DNA from: Paenibacillus humicola | GTDB taxonomy: Bacteria; Bacillota; Bacilli; Paenibacillales; Paenibacillaceae | Length of the DNA: 64,000 nt | NCBI RefSeq assembly: GCF_028826105.1 | Contig: NZ_JAQGPL010000001.1 | Location: 4,304,501 to 4,368,500 of the forward strand | Direction: 5' to 3' | Shown here: positions 1-8,040 of the stretch, piece after piece | Layout: the number at the start of each line of letters is the position of its first letter | Position numbering within the stretch: position 1 is the stretch's first letter | Made by a program: the position numbers and the translations under genes | Notes under the pieces: generated by a model | What the model saw: the letters and a program-made list of their open reading frames with translations, nothing else | Told to the model about the DNA's origin: nothing | Databases searched by the model: none

Positions 1-472
1 AAACAAGCGGCAGCGTAATGAACGGCCCGCCGTCAAGCTGCCAGCTCGTCAGCGCGGGCAGCCCCTTCAGCGGCTGTTCCCGCCTGCAAACACCAAGTAC
101 CGGCGCCGAGGACGCCGGTACTTGCTTTAGCCCTACTTTCAGCGCATCCCACAGCAGCGAACGCTCTCCCCACAGCGCCCGCGGCGTTGGAGGCAGGATG
201 CGGTCGAGCGCCCCGATCAGCCGCTTCATGAACGCTTCCGGCCGCGGTCCGAACGCCAGATCGACCCGGCGGATCGTCCCGAACAAATTCGTAACGACGG
301 GAAACGGACTGCCTTTTACGTTCGTGAACAGCAGCGCCGGCCCGCCTTCGTCGATGACCCGCCGATGAATTTCGGCCAATTCGAGGTAAGGATCGACCTC
401 CGCGTCGATCACGGCCAGATCGCCTTCGCGCCGCAGCGCTTCGATCCAAGCGCGTAAATCGGCAAAACTCAT
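1..472 (-). CDS. UbiD-family decarboxylase, 3' end outside window
   Basis: The frame opens at ATG 472 and has no stop to the window edge, giving about 157 visible residues. They begin MSFADLRAWIEALRREGDL, followed by EVDPYLELAEIHRRVIDEGG, ALLFTNVKGSPFPVVTNLFG and later a GGPFITLPLV segment. This is the characteristic N-terminal half of UbiD-type decarboxylases, which use prenylated FMN to decarboxylate aromatic or alpha,beta-unsaturated acids, for example in quinone synthesis. The start overlaps the ctaA stop as ATGA, so translation is probably coupled. A menaquinone-pathway role is inferred from family and neighbour only; the active-site residues lie outside the window. Confidence 0.85.
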   Translation of the reverse strand, partial: MSFADLRAWIEALRREGDLAVIDAEVDPYLELAEIHRRVIDEGGPALLFTNVKGSPFPVVTNLFGTIRRVDLAFGPRPEAFMKRLIGALDRILPPTPRALWGERSLLWDALKVGLKQVPASSAPVLGVCRREQPLKGLPALTSWQLDGGPFITLPLV

Positions 473-1398
473 GAACCTTCCCGCCTTTCGGACCATTTCC
501 AGGATCGGATCGTCAGATCGGCCAGCACGCCGAACATTGCCGCCACGATCAAGTTATGAAGCATGCTGGTGAAAATAAACCAGTCGGTGTCGGTCAGCGT
601 ATACGTCAGCAGCGCCCCGCTCAGCACCTGACAGCAGACGAGGATAAACGCCGCCTTTCCCGACCGCCTGATTCCCCTGTCGACCCGGTCGGTGCGGACA
701 ATAACGATCAGCAGCCACAGGATGAGCAGAAATAATGCCGCCGCCCCGAGACGGTGCGTAAAAACGATCCGGGTGGCTCCCTCCCATGCGGGAATCCATT
801 TGCCGTTGCATAAAGGCCATCCCAGACAGCCGCCGTAGGACTGCGTATGCCGGACGAAAGCGCCCAAATAGATCACGACATAGCTGAACACAAGCGCCGC
901 CAGCGAAAGTCCGTAAATGGAGCGGGGCAGCCGCGGTTCGATGCGCATCGACGCTTCGCCCCTCTTCAGCCGCAACGCCCACAGGACGAGCAGCAGCGTA
1001 AAGGCGAACGCCAGGATGGAGAAGCCGAAATGGAGCGCGAGCACCGACGACGATTGCGGCCAGACGACCGCCAGCGCGCCCATCACAGCCTGCACGATCG
1101 TAAAAACGCCCGCGCCGGAAGCGTAAAACACCGGCTCGCGATGCTTCCGGTAGAGCACCAGGGTAGCGATAAAGGATGCCAGAACGAGCAGGCCCACCGC
1201 TCCGCTGATCAGCCGGTGGGAATATTCGATTAAGGATTCCACGGTATATGCCGGAATGAATTTGCCGTTGCACAGCGGCCAATCGTCGCCGCAGCCGCGC
1301 CCCGACCCCGTATTCGTCACGAGCGCGCCGGCAAGCAGCACAAGCAGCATCCCGATGCATGTCACAACGGCGAGCACGCGATACCGGCCCTCATTCAT
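469..1398 (-). CDS. ctaA: haem A synthase CtaA
   Basis: An eight-helix membrane protein of about 309 residues of the COX15/CtaA family, which oxidises the C8 methyl of haem O to give haem A for cytochrome oxidase. Visible hallmarks are the first extracellular loop GCGDDWPLCNG with the conserved cysteine pair, the EYSHRL haem-ligand motif after it, the second-half repeat GGCLGWPLCNGKW, FTHRLG and MLHNL. A GTG start at 1407 is possible, but the AAGGTG site fits ATG 1398 better. The gene overlaps the UbiD start by 4 bases. SCO and ctaB, needed for the same oxidase, lie 13 kb away on the same strand. Confidence 0.95.
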   Translation of the reverse strand: MNEGRYRVLAVVTCIGMLLVLLAGALVTNTGSGRGCGDDWPLCNGKFIPAYTVESLIEYSHRLISGAVGLLVLASFIATLVLYRKHREPVFYASGAGVFTIVQAVMGALAVVWPQSSSVLALHFGFSILAFAFTLLLVLWALRLKRGEASMRIEPRLPRSIYGLSLAALVFSYVVIYLGAFVRHTQSYGGCLGWPLCNGKWIPAWEGATRIVFTHRLGAAALFLLILWLLIVIVRTDRVDRGIRRSGKAAFILVCCQVLSGALLTYTLTDTDWFIFTSMLHNLIVAAMFGVLADLTIRSWKWSERREGS

Positions 1399-1796
1399 GT
1401 CCATCACCTTGCTTCCAAAAGAAATGCCGAGCGCTTAGCGTCTCTTGGCTTTCCCATTATATCGAACAAAATCGACAAATGCCATGTTGAAAATGTGAAC
1501 AGCCGCCCGCCGCAGCGGCGCCTTGTCGGTATTGTGAACGGACGCCCCCTATTCCCGTTAAGCCTTCCCCAGGCATCACAAAAAATCCGCAGAACGTCCG
1601 GGAAAAACCCGAAACGTCTGCGGAAAGTAAAGGCCGCCGGCGGCAGCGGACGCTTACCCCAGAACCGGCGGTGGCCTTTACTAGGGTAATACCCCAACAC
1701 CAGGCGGTAGCCAGTATAGGACCTTCTCCCCAGCGCCGGGCACTTGCCGCTACAGAGCCTTGCCCCGGCACCCGGGCGGCCAGCCGCGCTGCGGCT
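1399..1796. other. intergenic region upstream of ctaA
   Basis: No convincing gene. The region contains the minus-strand terminator at 1581-1623 and a second imperfect inverted repeat (gtaaaggccgccgg near 1627 against ccggcggtggcctttac near 1667). The ctaA promoter should lie between 1399 and 1580, but no clear -35/-10 pair could be chosen. Confidence 0.5.
1581..1623 (-). terminator. intrinsic terminator downstream of the thioredoxin-like gene
   Basis: A 16-base arm at 1587-1602 pairs, with slippage of one base, with 1608-1623 around an AAAAA loop. On the minus strand the hairpin is followed by a T-run, so it would end transcripts coming from 1797-3794. Confidence 0.75.
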
Positions 1797-2144
1797 TTAG
1801 CCCTGTTTCAGCGCCTGCGAAACGTCCAGCGCGCGGTTCAAAAACTGCTCGATCTCTTCGCGCGACTTGCGCAGCTTGCTGACGAAGCGGACGATCTCGC
1901 GCCCCTCGCGGAATGCAATAAAGCTTGGGATACCGAGAATGTTCAGCTCCGCGCACAAATCCGGCAGGTCGTCCCGGTCGATTTGCACGAACCGGATTTT
2001 GTCGGCGTATCGGGTCTCGATTTCCGGCATAAACGGCTCGATAAAATGGCAGTCCGGGCACCAGGTCGTCTTAAATACGGCAACGGTCAGCTGCCCGGAA
2101 GCGATCGTTTCGCGAAAGCTTTTCTCCGTACGAATCATTTCCAT
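1797..2144 (-). CDS. thioredoxin-family protein (WCPDC)
   Basis: A small cytoplasmic protein of 115 residues. It has a thioredoxin fold and the active-site motif TTWCPDC near residue 30, then a cis-proline-like GIPSFIAF segment. This indicates a thiol-disulfide reductant or isomerase; the partner is unknown. A GTG at 2156 is in frame but touches the AAAAGGGG ribosome site, so the ATG at 2144, 11 bases after it, is preferred. It sits 48 bp after the lipoprotein gene on the same strand and probably shares its transcript, ending at the terminator at 1581-1623. Confidence 0.85.
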   Translation of the reverse strand: MEMIRTEKSFRETIASGQLTVAVFKTTWCPDCHFIEPFMPEIETRYADKIRFVQIDRDDLPDLCAELNILGIPSFIAFREGREIVRFVSKLRKSREEIEQFLNRALDVSQALKQG

Positions 2145-2192
2145 TCTGCGCGGCACCCCTTTTCATTGTAACCCGCACGTCGCCCGCGCGGT

Positions 2193-3794
2193 TTACGGCT
2201 CGCGCTCGATAACGAGAATGCGGTCGTCCGGCCCGAAGGATTCCCAGCGGAGCGTCGCTCCCAGCGCATGGGCCAAATCCCGGGCGGATACATAAGTGAC
2301 GCCCTGGATGACCGTGGCGGGGAAAGCCCAATTCCGGGCCGTTCCGTTCACGACAGCCGTCCTGCTGCCGGCCTTGACCGCAATCGTCGTCGCCGTCGCG
2401 TCGTCGTATACCGTTATCGTACCCGAAGCGGCGTCCTTCGTCAAAGCGGCACCCAGCTGCTCGACGGTTTCGCGCAAAGGCACGATCGTAATGCCCGCCG
2501 GCGTCACGATCGGCGCGTTGTCGCTGTAATAAGGAGCGAGCAGCACCTGCTGCCGGCTGATATGGAATTGGTTGCGAAGCAGCCCGTAAACGACCGAATC
2601 CGCGTTAAAATTGCGCAGCAGCTCATAACCTTGCATATTGGCCGCAGCTTTCAGATCGAGCACCGGGCCCGCATCGGACGGGGCGTCCGGCTGAACCGTG
2701 CCGTTGACGTTCCAGATCTCGCCTTCCGAATGAAGCGTAAACCCGAGCACAGGCGAATCCGCCATCGATTTGTCTTTACTCTTCGTAAAGTCGGGCTTGA
2801 AGACGGCATCCAGCGTCGTTTGGCGGACATCGAGGCCGCTGTCGACGAACAGATCGGCTTTCACATAAGACTGGTCGTTGACGAAAACGTTCAGCGTGTT
2901 CTTCTGCTCCGTCTCGGCTTTCGTCATCTCGTTCTTCAGCGACAAGAGCGCGCCGGTTATGCTGTCTGACGTCTTATTGACCGCATCGGCCTTCTCGTCG
3001 CCGGCCGGCAGCGAGCCGAAAATACTTTGCCCGGCTGCGGCGGCCGGCCCGCCTTGCTGGCTTTCGAGTGCATCGATCAGACTCGACAGCATCGTTTCCA
3101 GCCCATCCTGATCACTGAGCAGGGCGTCGATGTAGGTTTTAAACCACGTCCACAGCTGCGTGCCGGTCAGCTGTGCCTGTACGTGCACGCCCGATACGGT
3201 TTCGCCATGTACGCTTTCCTGTCCCGGCTCGACCTTGAGGCCGTCCGGATTCGGCAGATTATCGATGGCATAGCCGCCGACGATATCGACGATTTGCTTG
3301 CCGAGCTTAATCATGCTCTCCCGATCTGCCGAGCTCTGAGCCGGCAGCATCGACGGATCGACGCCTTCGAGCTGCGCCAAATCGTTCAAATGAAGCACGA
3401 ACGGCTTTTGCGCGCCTTCGAGATCGATTTCCAGCAGCTCGCCGTCGGCCTTCACCCCGAAACCGACGGACTTCCCGCCGAATAACACTTTGCCGCTTGC
3501 CGACATGCTTCCGGTATCGGCAATTTTCAGATCGTCCAGCTGCAGCGTCACGTCGGATAACAGCTTCAGCGCTTCCGCCCCCTCGGGCGGCATGCCGCTG
3601 AGCGCATTATCGGCAAGGAGCAGTTTGAACTGCAGCGTTTGGCTGCTTTCCGCCGACGTTACCTTCAGCTTCTGCTTCAGCATTTGGTTCAAATCGACCC
3701 CGCCGAGCGCCTGACAGCCGGCAAGCACGACCAGCAGGACGGCAAGCATGGCCGCAAAAATCATTTTGTAACGCCTCGACCATTCTCTCAACAC
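2193..3794 (-). CDS. lipoprotein with C-terminal copper-amine-oxidase-N-like (stalk) domain
   Basis: A secreted protein of 533 residues. Residues 1-26 form a lipoprotein signal ending in VVLAGC. The large middle part is not recognised; it is rich in short polar strands and carries DQ/SQ-type linkers near residues 250-275. The last ~110 residues (TPAGITIVPLRETVEQLGA to RDLAHALGATLRW) match the copper amine oxidase N-terminal-like domain common in Paenibacillus surface proteins. That domain is a structural stalk and does not imply oxidase activity. The start is GTG 3794, nine bases after GGGAGGGG. Function unknown; envelope location is the only firm inference. Confidence 0.85.
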   Translation of the reverse strand: MLREWSRRYKMIFAAMLAVLLVVLAGCQALGGVDLNQMLKQKLKVTSAESSQTLQFKLLLADNALSGMPPEGAEALKLLSDVTLQLDDLKIADTGSMSASGKVLFGGKSVGFGVKADGELLEIDLEGAQKPFVLHLNDLAQLEGVDPSMLPAQSSADRESMIKLGKQIVDIVGGYAIDNLPNPDGLKVEPGQESVHGETVSGVHVQAQLTGTQLWTWFKTYIDALLSDQDGLETMLSSLIDALESQQGGPAAAAGQSIFGSLPAGDEKADAVNKTSDSITGALLSLKNEMTKAETEQKNTLNVFVNDQSYVKADLFVDSGLDVRQTTLDAVFKPDFTKSKDKSMADSPVLGFTLHSEGEIWNVNGTVQPDAPSDAGPVLDLKAAANMQGYELLRNFNADSVVYGLLRNQFHISRQQVLLAPYYSDNAPIVTPAGITIVPLRETVEQLGAALTKDAASGTITVYDDATATTIAVKAGSRTAVVNGTARNWAFPATVIQGVTYVSARDLAHALGATLRWESFGPDDRILVIEREP

Positions 3795-3872
3795 AGTAAA
3801 AAATCCCCTCCCATGGGTAAAAAGACTAATGCCTATTTTACCATGGGACAGGGATATTGGGAATGAAAAGTT

Positions 3873-5528
3873 TCAGCCGTTCGAATTGGCCGCATGCCGC
3901 GCCGTTATGCGGATTATCGGGCTCATCAGCTTGCGCAGCGGACCCGGAAACTGGCGTACGTCTTCGGCGGTCACGACCCGCAGCAGCGTCAGCAGCAGCA
4001 TGTAGAGCGCGAAGGATACGAGCCCCGCCGCCGATGCCGAAACCAGGTACATCAGCTTCGCCGGCAATCCGCCCAGCATCGACCGGAAACCCATATCGAC
4101 GAGCCAGCCGGCAGCGGAGGCAACGGCGATCGTCGCCAAATAGCCTCCCCAGCGGGAGCCCAGCACCGACAGCGGCACCTCCTGCCGGATCGCCCGCAAA
4201 TTCAAGGTCGCGATCGTCAGGAAACAGAGCGTCGAAGACAGGATCAGGCCGTAAACTCCAAGCAGCGGCGACAGGATCAGGCTGGCAATGACCTTGACGC
4301 CGATCCCGGCGAACGTATGCATCATCGGCCGGCGAGGCTTGCCCATCCCGAACAGCACCGAGCTGCTGGTCATCATCGTAATTTGGAATATCGTTCCCGC
4401 CGTCAGGGCGGCAACCGCTCCGCTGCCGTATGTGTTCGGGAACAGGAACCCGGTGATCGAAACCGAAGCGACGGTCATCATCAGCGCAACCGGCACGCCG
4501 GTAAAGACGACGATGCGCATGACGAGCGACGTCTGCCGTTCCACTTCCTTCATATTACGGACGGAATAGGCCGACGAAATGACCGGAATGATCGACGTGC
4601 TGAGCGCAATGGCCAGAATCGGCGGGATGCCGGACATCGCCTGCGCTTTAATGGAGAAAGCGTCCAGAATCGCTTGAGAGCGATCCAAGCCGCCGTAAAA
4701 CGAATCGGTTAACCGATGGAAAAACATCGTATCGAAATTATAAATGAATTGCACGGTCATGGATGCGATGACGATCGGAACCGAAATTTTGAAAATATCT
4801 TTGTAAATCGCCATGAAAGGCGCTTTTGCCGCAGCCGGATCGCTCCGGTCCTCCGCATATCGGGAAGCCGCCTCGGCTTTATCCAACCGGCGCAGCTTCC
4901 TTGCATTAATGAGCATAATCGCAAAAGCGCCCACGCTGCCGAACACGCTGCCGAACATGGCGGCGGCGGCGATCCAGCGGTCGCCCCAGCCCCACGACAA
5001 GACCACGAGCGCCAGGCCGGTCGCCGTCAGCACGCGCAGAATCTGCTCGACGATTTGCGACATGCCGCCTGCCGCCATCATTTGACGCCCCTGGAAATAG
5101 CCCCGCATCATCGCAATAAGCGGAAACAGCAGCAGCGCCGGTGCGATTGCCCGGATCGAGGAGCTCGCATCCTTGTCGAGGAAGATATGCGTTGAGATAA
5201 ACGGAGCCAGCACATACAGCAGGACAGCCGATAGGACGCCCGTCAGAATACCGAACCAGATCGCGGCCCGGTATATGCGCCGGGCTTCGGCGAAGCGGTT
5301 CGTCGCATACCGCTCCGAAATCATTTTGCTGATCGCGCTTGGAATACCGCCCGTCGCCACGATCAGCAGCATCAAATAAATGTTGTTGGCTTCCCCGTAA
5401 TAGGAGCCGCCCGCTTTTCCCATCATATAATCGAGCGGAATGCGCTGGAACAGCCCGAGAAACCGGGCTACCAGCGCCGCAGCCGCCAAAATAAGCGTGC
5501 CTTTGATTAAGGAGTCTTTTTTTACCAT
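3873..5528 (-). CDS. MurJ/SpoVB-type polysaccharide (lipid II) flippase
   Basis: An integral membrane protein of 551 residues beginning with a KGTLILAAAALVARFLGL helix followed by an IPLDYMMG segment. About 14 hydrophobic segments are predicted, as expected for the MVF/MATE-like superfamily (YtgP, SpoVB, MurJ). These export undecaprenyl-linked wall precursors. The length fits YtgP-like proteins (~540) slightly better than SpoVB (~520), so a vegetative lipid II flippase is the first choice and a sporulation paralogue the alternative. The start ATG 5528 follows GAAAGG. It runs 36 bp after the ThuA gene on the same strand. Confidence 0.85.
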   Translation of the reverse strand: MVKKDSLIKGTLILAAAALVARFLGLFQRIPLDYMMGKAGGSYYGEANNIYLMLLIVATGGIPSAISKMISERYATNRFAEARRIYRAAIWFGILTGVLSAVLLYVLAPFISTHIFLDKDASSSIRAIAPALLLFPLIAMMRGYFQGRQMMAAGGMSQIVEQILRVLTATGLALVVLSWGWGDRWIAAAAMFGSVFGSVGAFAIMLINARKLRRLDKAEAASRYAEDRSDPAAAKAPFMAIYKDIFKISVPIVIASMTVQFIYNFDTMFFHRLTDSFYGGLDRSQAILDAFSIKAQAMSGIPPILAIALSTSIIPVISSAYSVRNMKEVERQTSLVMRIVVFTGVPVALMMTVASVSITGFLFPNTYGSGAVAALTAGTIFQITMMTSSSVLFGMGKPRRPMMHTFAGIGVKVIASLILSPLLGVYGLILSSTLCFLTIATLNLRAIRQEVPLSVLGSRWGGYLATIAVASAAGWLVDMGFRSMLGGLPAKLMYLVSASAAGLVSFALYMLLLTLLRVVTAEDVRQFPGPLRKLMSPIIRITARHAANSNG

Positions 5529-5564
5529 AGCCTTTCAAAATCTCCCAACGTGAAAAAACATGGA

Positions 5565-6284
5565 TTAGGACCGGATTTCCTCCAGCGGCTTATGGTTGCC
5601 GCGCACCGGCTTCGCCGCGCCCGACGGCGCCGCCCAGCGAACCCCGTTGCGGATGACCTTGCGAACGTTCTCGTCGTAATAGGTCGGGAACGTCTCGTGG
5701 CCCGGACGGAAATAGAAGATTTTCCCCTGGCCGCGATGGAACGTGCAGCCCGAGCGGAACACTTCTCCGCCCTCGAACCAGCTGATGAACACGAGCTCGT
5801 CCGGCGCGGGAATGTCGAAATGCTCTCCGTACATTTCCTCGTGCGGCAGCTCGAAATATTCCGGCAGGCCGGACGCGATCGGATGCGCCGGATTGACGGT
5901 CCAAATGCGCTCTTTCTCGTTCGCCTCGCGCCATTTCAGGTCGCAGCCGGTGCCCATGAGCTTTTTGAAAATTTTCGAGAAATGGCCCGAATGGAGCACG
6001 ATCAGACCCATCCCTTCCATTACGCGCGCATGTACGCGTTCGACGATCGCGTCGTCGACCAGATGGTGACCCATGTGTCCCCACCAGACCAGCACGTCCG
6101 TCGCCGCCAGCACCTCGTCCGTCAAGCCATGCTCCGGCTGATCCAGCGTCGCCGTCTTCACCTGGAAGCCGTCCGTCCCGATGCCGTCCGCAATCGCTTT
6201 ATGGATGCCGTCCGGATACACCTTGCGTACTTCCTCGTGCTGCTTCTCGTGCAAAAATTCGTTCCATACCGTCACTTTGATCAT
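5565..6284 (-). CDS. ThuA-domain protein
   Basis: 239 residues starting [10 protein letters not shown], with [11 protein letters not shown] near residue 76 and [14 protein letters not shown], which is typical of ThuA (trehalose utilisation) proteins. These have a class I glutamine-amidotransferase-like fold and occur in sugar catabolism; the biochemical reaction is not established. The frame is open upstream of 6284, but GGGAGG precedes this ATG and the family starts here. Neighbours (flippase, DUF456) give no clear sugar context. Confidence 0.85.
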   Translation of the reverse strand: MIKVTVWNEFLHEKQHEEVRKVYPDGIHKAIADGIGTDGFQVKTATLDQPEHGLTDEVLAATDVLVWWGHMGHHLVDDAIVERVHARVMEGMGLIVLHSGHFSKIFKKLMGTGCDLKWREANEKERIWTVNPAHPIASGLPEYFELPHEEMYGEHFDIPAPDELVFISWFEGGEVFRSGCTFHRGQGKIFYFRPGHETFPTYYDENVRKVIRNGVRWAAPSGAAKPVRGNHKPLEEIRS

Positions 6285-6304
6285 GTTTGGTTCAGCCTCC
6301 CGTT

Positions 6305-6781
6305 TTATATCCAAATGAAAAATACGATAATCATGACCAGCTGCAAAATAAACTTGACGACCGTGCTCGTAAACAGGCCGACGACCGCGCCGAGCCCCGC
6401 CTTCAGCGACGTATTTACGTCCGAACCGGCGAACAGCTCGCCGATCACGGCTCCGAGCAGCGGCCCGAGGATCAGGCCGAAGGCCGGGATGACGAACGGC
6501 CCGGCGATAATGCCGATCGTGCTGCCGATAATCGAGGCGCGCGAGCCGCCGTACCGCTTCACGCCCCAAGCGCTTACCGCATGGTCGGCGACAAACAGCA
6601 GCGCGACGATCAGCGTCTCAATCGTCCAGAACCAGAAGCCGAACGGCTTGAAGGAAATAAAGAAGCCGTAAACGAAAAAGGCGGCGTATATGGCAAGCGC
6701 CCCCGGTAAAATCGGAATTACGGCTCCGGCCATGCCGACCGCGAACAATACGGCGACGATTATCCATCCGGCGATTTCCAC
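6305..6781 (-). CDS. DUF456 membrane protein
   Basis: 158 residues, nearly all hydrophobic. The N-terminal [20 protein letters not shown] is the DUF456 signature, and later glycine-rich repeats ([31 protein letters not shown]) mark the usual glycine-zipper-like helices. Function unknown for the family. The GTG start at 6781 has GGAGTGAG just upstream, and the start lies 7 bases after the HAD gene stop, so the two are probably co-transcribed. Confidence 0.85.
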   Translation of the reverse strand: MEIAGWIIVAVLFAVGMAGAVIPILPGALAIYAAFFVYGFFISFKPFGFWFWTIETLIVALLFVADHAVSAWGVKRYGGSRASIIGSTIGIIAGPFVIPAFGLILGPLLGAVIGELFAGSDVNTSLKAGLGAVVGLFTSTVVKFILQLVMIIVFFIWI

Positions 6782-6788
6782 CGGCTGC

Positions 6789-7541
6789 TCACTCCTTCAG
6801 CACGTAGTCGCGGATCAGATGCGCCACGGCATCTTCGTTATGTCCGGTCGTAATCGCATCGGCGATCTCCTTGACAGCCTCCTGCGCATTGCCGACCGCG
6901 ACCCCGAGCCCTGCTTCGCGGATCATCGCGATGTCGTTCAGGCTGTCGCCCATGGCGGCGACCTGGGACATGTCGATGCCAAGCATGGCGCACAGCTCGC
7001 GCAAGCCTGCCGCCTTGGAAACGCCCGCCGGGTTCATCTCCCAGTTCCAGGGGGACGAGTTGGTGATTTCCAGGCTGCCGAAAGCCGCAGCCTCCTCGTA
7101 AATCCGGTCCAATACGGCTCGGTCCTCCAGGTAATACCCGAATTTGAGCCAGCTGAAGCCTTCGTAGCCGGATCCGGGCTCCAGCCATTTCTCCTTGTTG
7201 TAGACGCCTTCCGCCGTATAAGCCCAATACCAGCACGCCGGGTATTTCTTCGCGATGCCGTGCAGCCGTTCGATGGTCTCCGCCGGCATCAGCGTCCGCT
7301 TGTGCAGCTCATGCGGCCGGCGCCAAATTTCGCTCCCGTTCACCGTCACCATCGGCGTGTCGAGCCCGAGCTGCTCCGCATACGGCGCGGCGCTTTGGAA
7401 TCCCCTTCCGGTCGCGAACGAAACGGTGATGCCCGCATCGAGCGCGCGGCGGATCCACAGCGCGTTCGTTTCGCTGACCTCCTGCCTGTCGTTCAGCAGC
7501 GTCCCGTCCATATCGAGCGCCACCAGTTTGATGTCTCCCAT
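6789..7541 (-). CDS. Cof-type HAD phosphatase
   Basis: 250 residues with HAD motif I LDMDGTLLN (residues 8-16), a cap region, and the C-terminal MGDSLNDIAMI motif near residue 190 followed by GVAVGNAQEAVKEIAD. These features define the Cof/YkrA-type sugar-phosphate phosphatases, which dephosphorylate small metabolites in the cytoplasm; the substrate cannot be read from sequence. ATG 7541 is preceded by GGGAGG. Likely first gene of a run with DUF456 and ThuA (6781, 6284). Confidence 0.9.
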   Translation of the reverse strand: MGDIKLVALDMDGTLLNDRQEVSETNALWIRRALDAGITVSFATGRGFQSAAPYAEQLGLDTPMVTVNGSEIWRRPHELHKRTLMPAETIERLHGIAKKYPACWYWAYTAEGVYNKEKWLEPGSGYEGFSWLKFGYYLEDRAVLDRIYEEAAAFGSLEITNSSPWNWEMNPAGVSKAAGLRELCAMLGIDMSQVAAMGDSLNDIAMIREAGLGVAVGNAQEAVKEIADAITTGHNEDAVAHLIRDYVLKE

Positions 7542-7608
7542 TTGCGCCTCCCAGCAATAACAACCTCACACCGATTTTAGCACAAAATCGGACGATTCCA
7601 AACTTCGA

Positions 7609-7704
7609 TTACACGACACAGACAAGATTTACGAGCAGTGCGCCCGTCAGGAAAAGGATCGCCCAGAAAAACCGGCGAAGCGGAGACGGTGTTTTATATC
7701 GCAT
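7609..7704 (-). CDS. 31-residue single-helix membrane peptide
   Basis: A short frame beginning MRYKTPSPLRRFFW and continuing with a hydrophobic stretch (residues 12-31) to TAA at 7609. A very good ribosome site (AAAGGAGG) lies six bases before the ATG. The layout, basic N-terminus plus one membrane helix, suggests a small membrane protein. No family recognised. It lies upstream of the HAD gene on the same strand. Confidence 0.55.
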   Translation of the reverse strand: MRYKTPSPLRRFFWAILFLTGALLVNLVCVV

Positions 7705-8040
7705 CAAACGTGCCTCCTTTCGCGAGGAAATGCCGATTAGTCATGCCGAAAGTCGATAATTTATTTGTATGCAAAAAAGTTTCCTGAGTGCAAATTTGGA
7801 CAAAGAAACGGCTGAGCCCCCTCTTTTAGCGGTGAAGCAGATTTCTTCCGTTCGATCGAAGCGATTGATGGGCGCGAAAAATAAACCTTTGGGTGCTCGA
7901 GATCGATCAGCGCATTTCCGTCTTGAATGACGCCGATTGCTGCGTACAGTGTGGAAAGGAGGCCGAAAAAAAGCGAACGCGATCGATTCGAAAATCGATG
8001 CGTTCGCCTTTTCGGCACTCGTATATCCGAGCTCACCTAT
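7705..8040. other. intergenic region after the PBP gene
   Basis: Holds the terminator at 7966-8010. A 91-codon open frame on the minus strand (7761-8036) runs through that hairpin, has no good start signal, and is not called a gene. Nothing else recognised. Confidence 0.5.
7966..8010 (-). terminator. intrinsic terminator of the PBP operon
   Basis: Stem GCGAACGC plus ATCGATT at 7973-7988 pairs with 7991-8008. On the minus strand it is followed by seven Ts. It ends the transcript of 8041-11236. Confidence 0.85.

Noticed and set aside
7761..8036. 91-codon minus-strand frame
   Set aside because: It spans the PBP terminator hairpin and lacks a good start signal.
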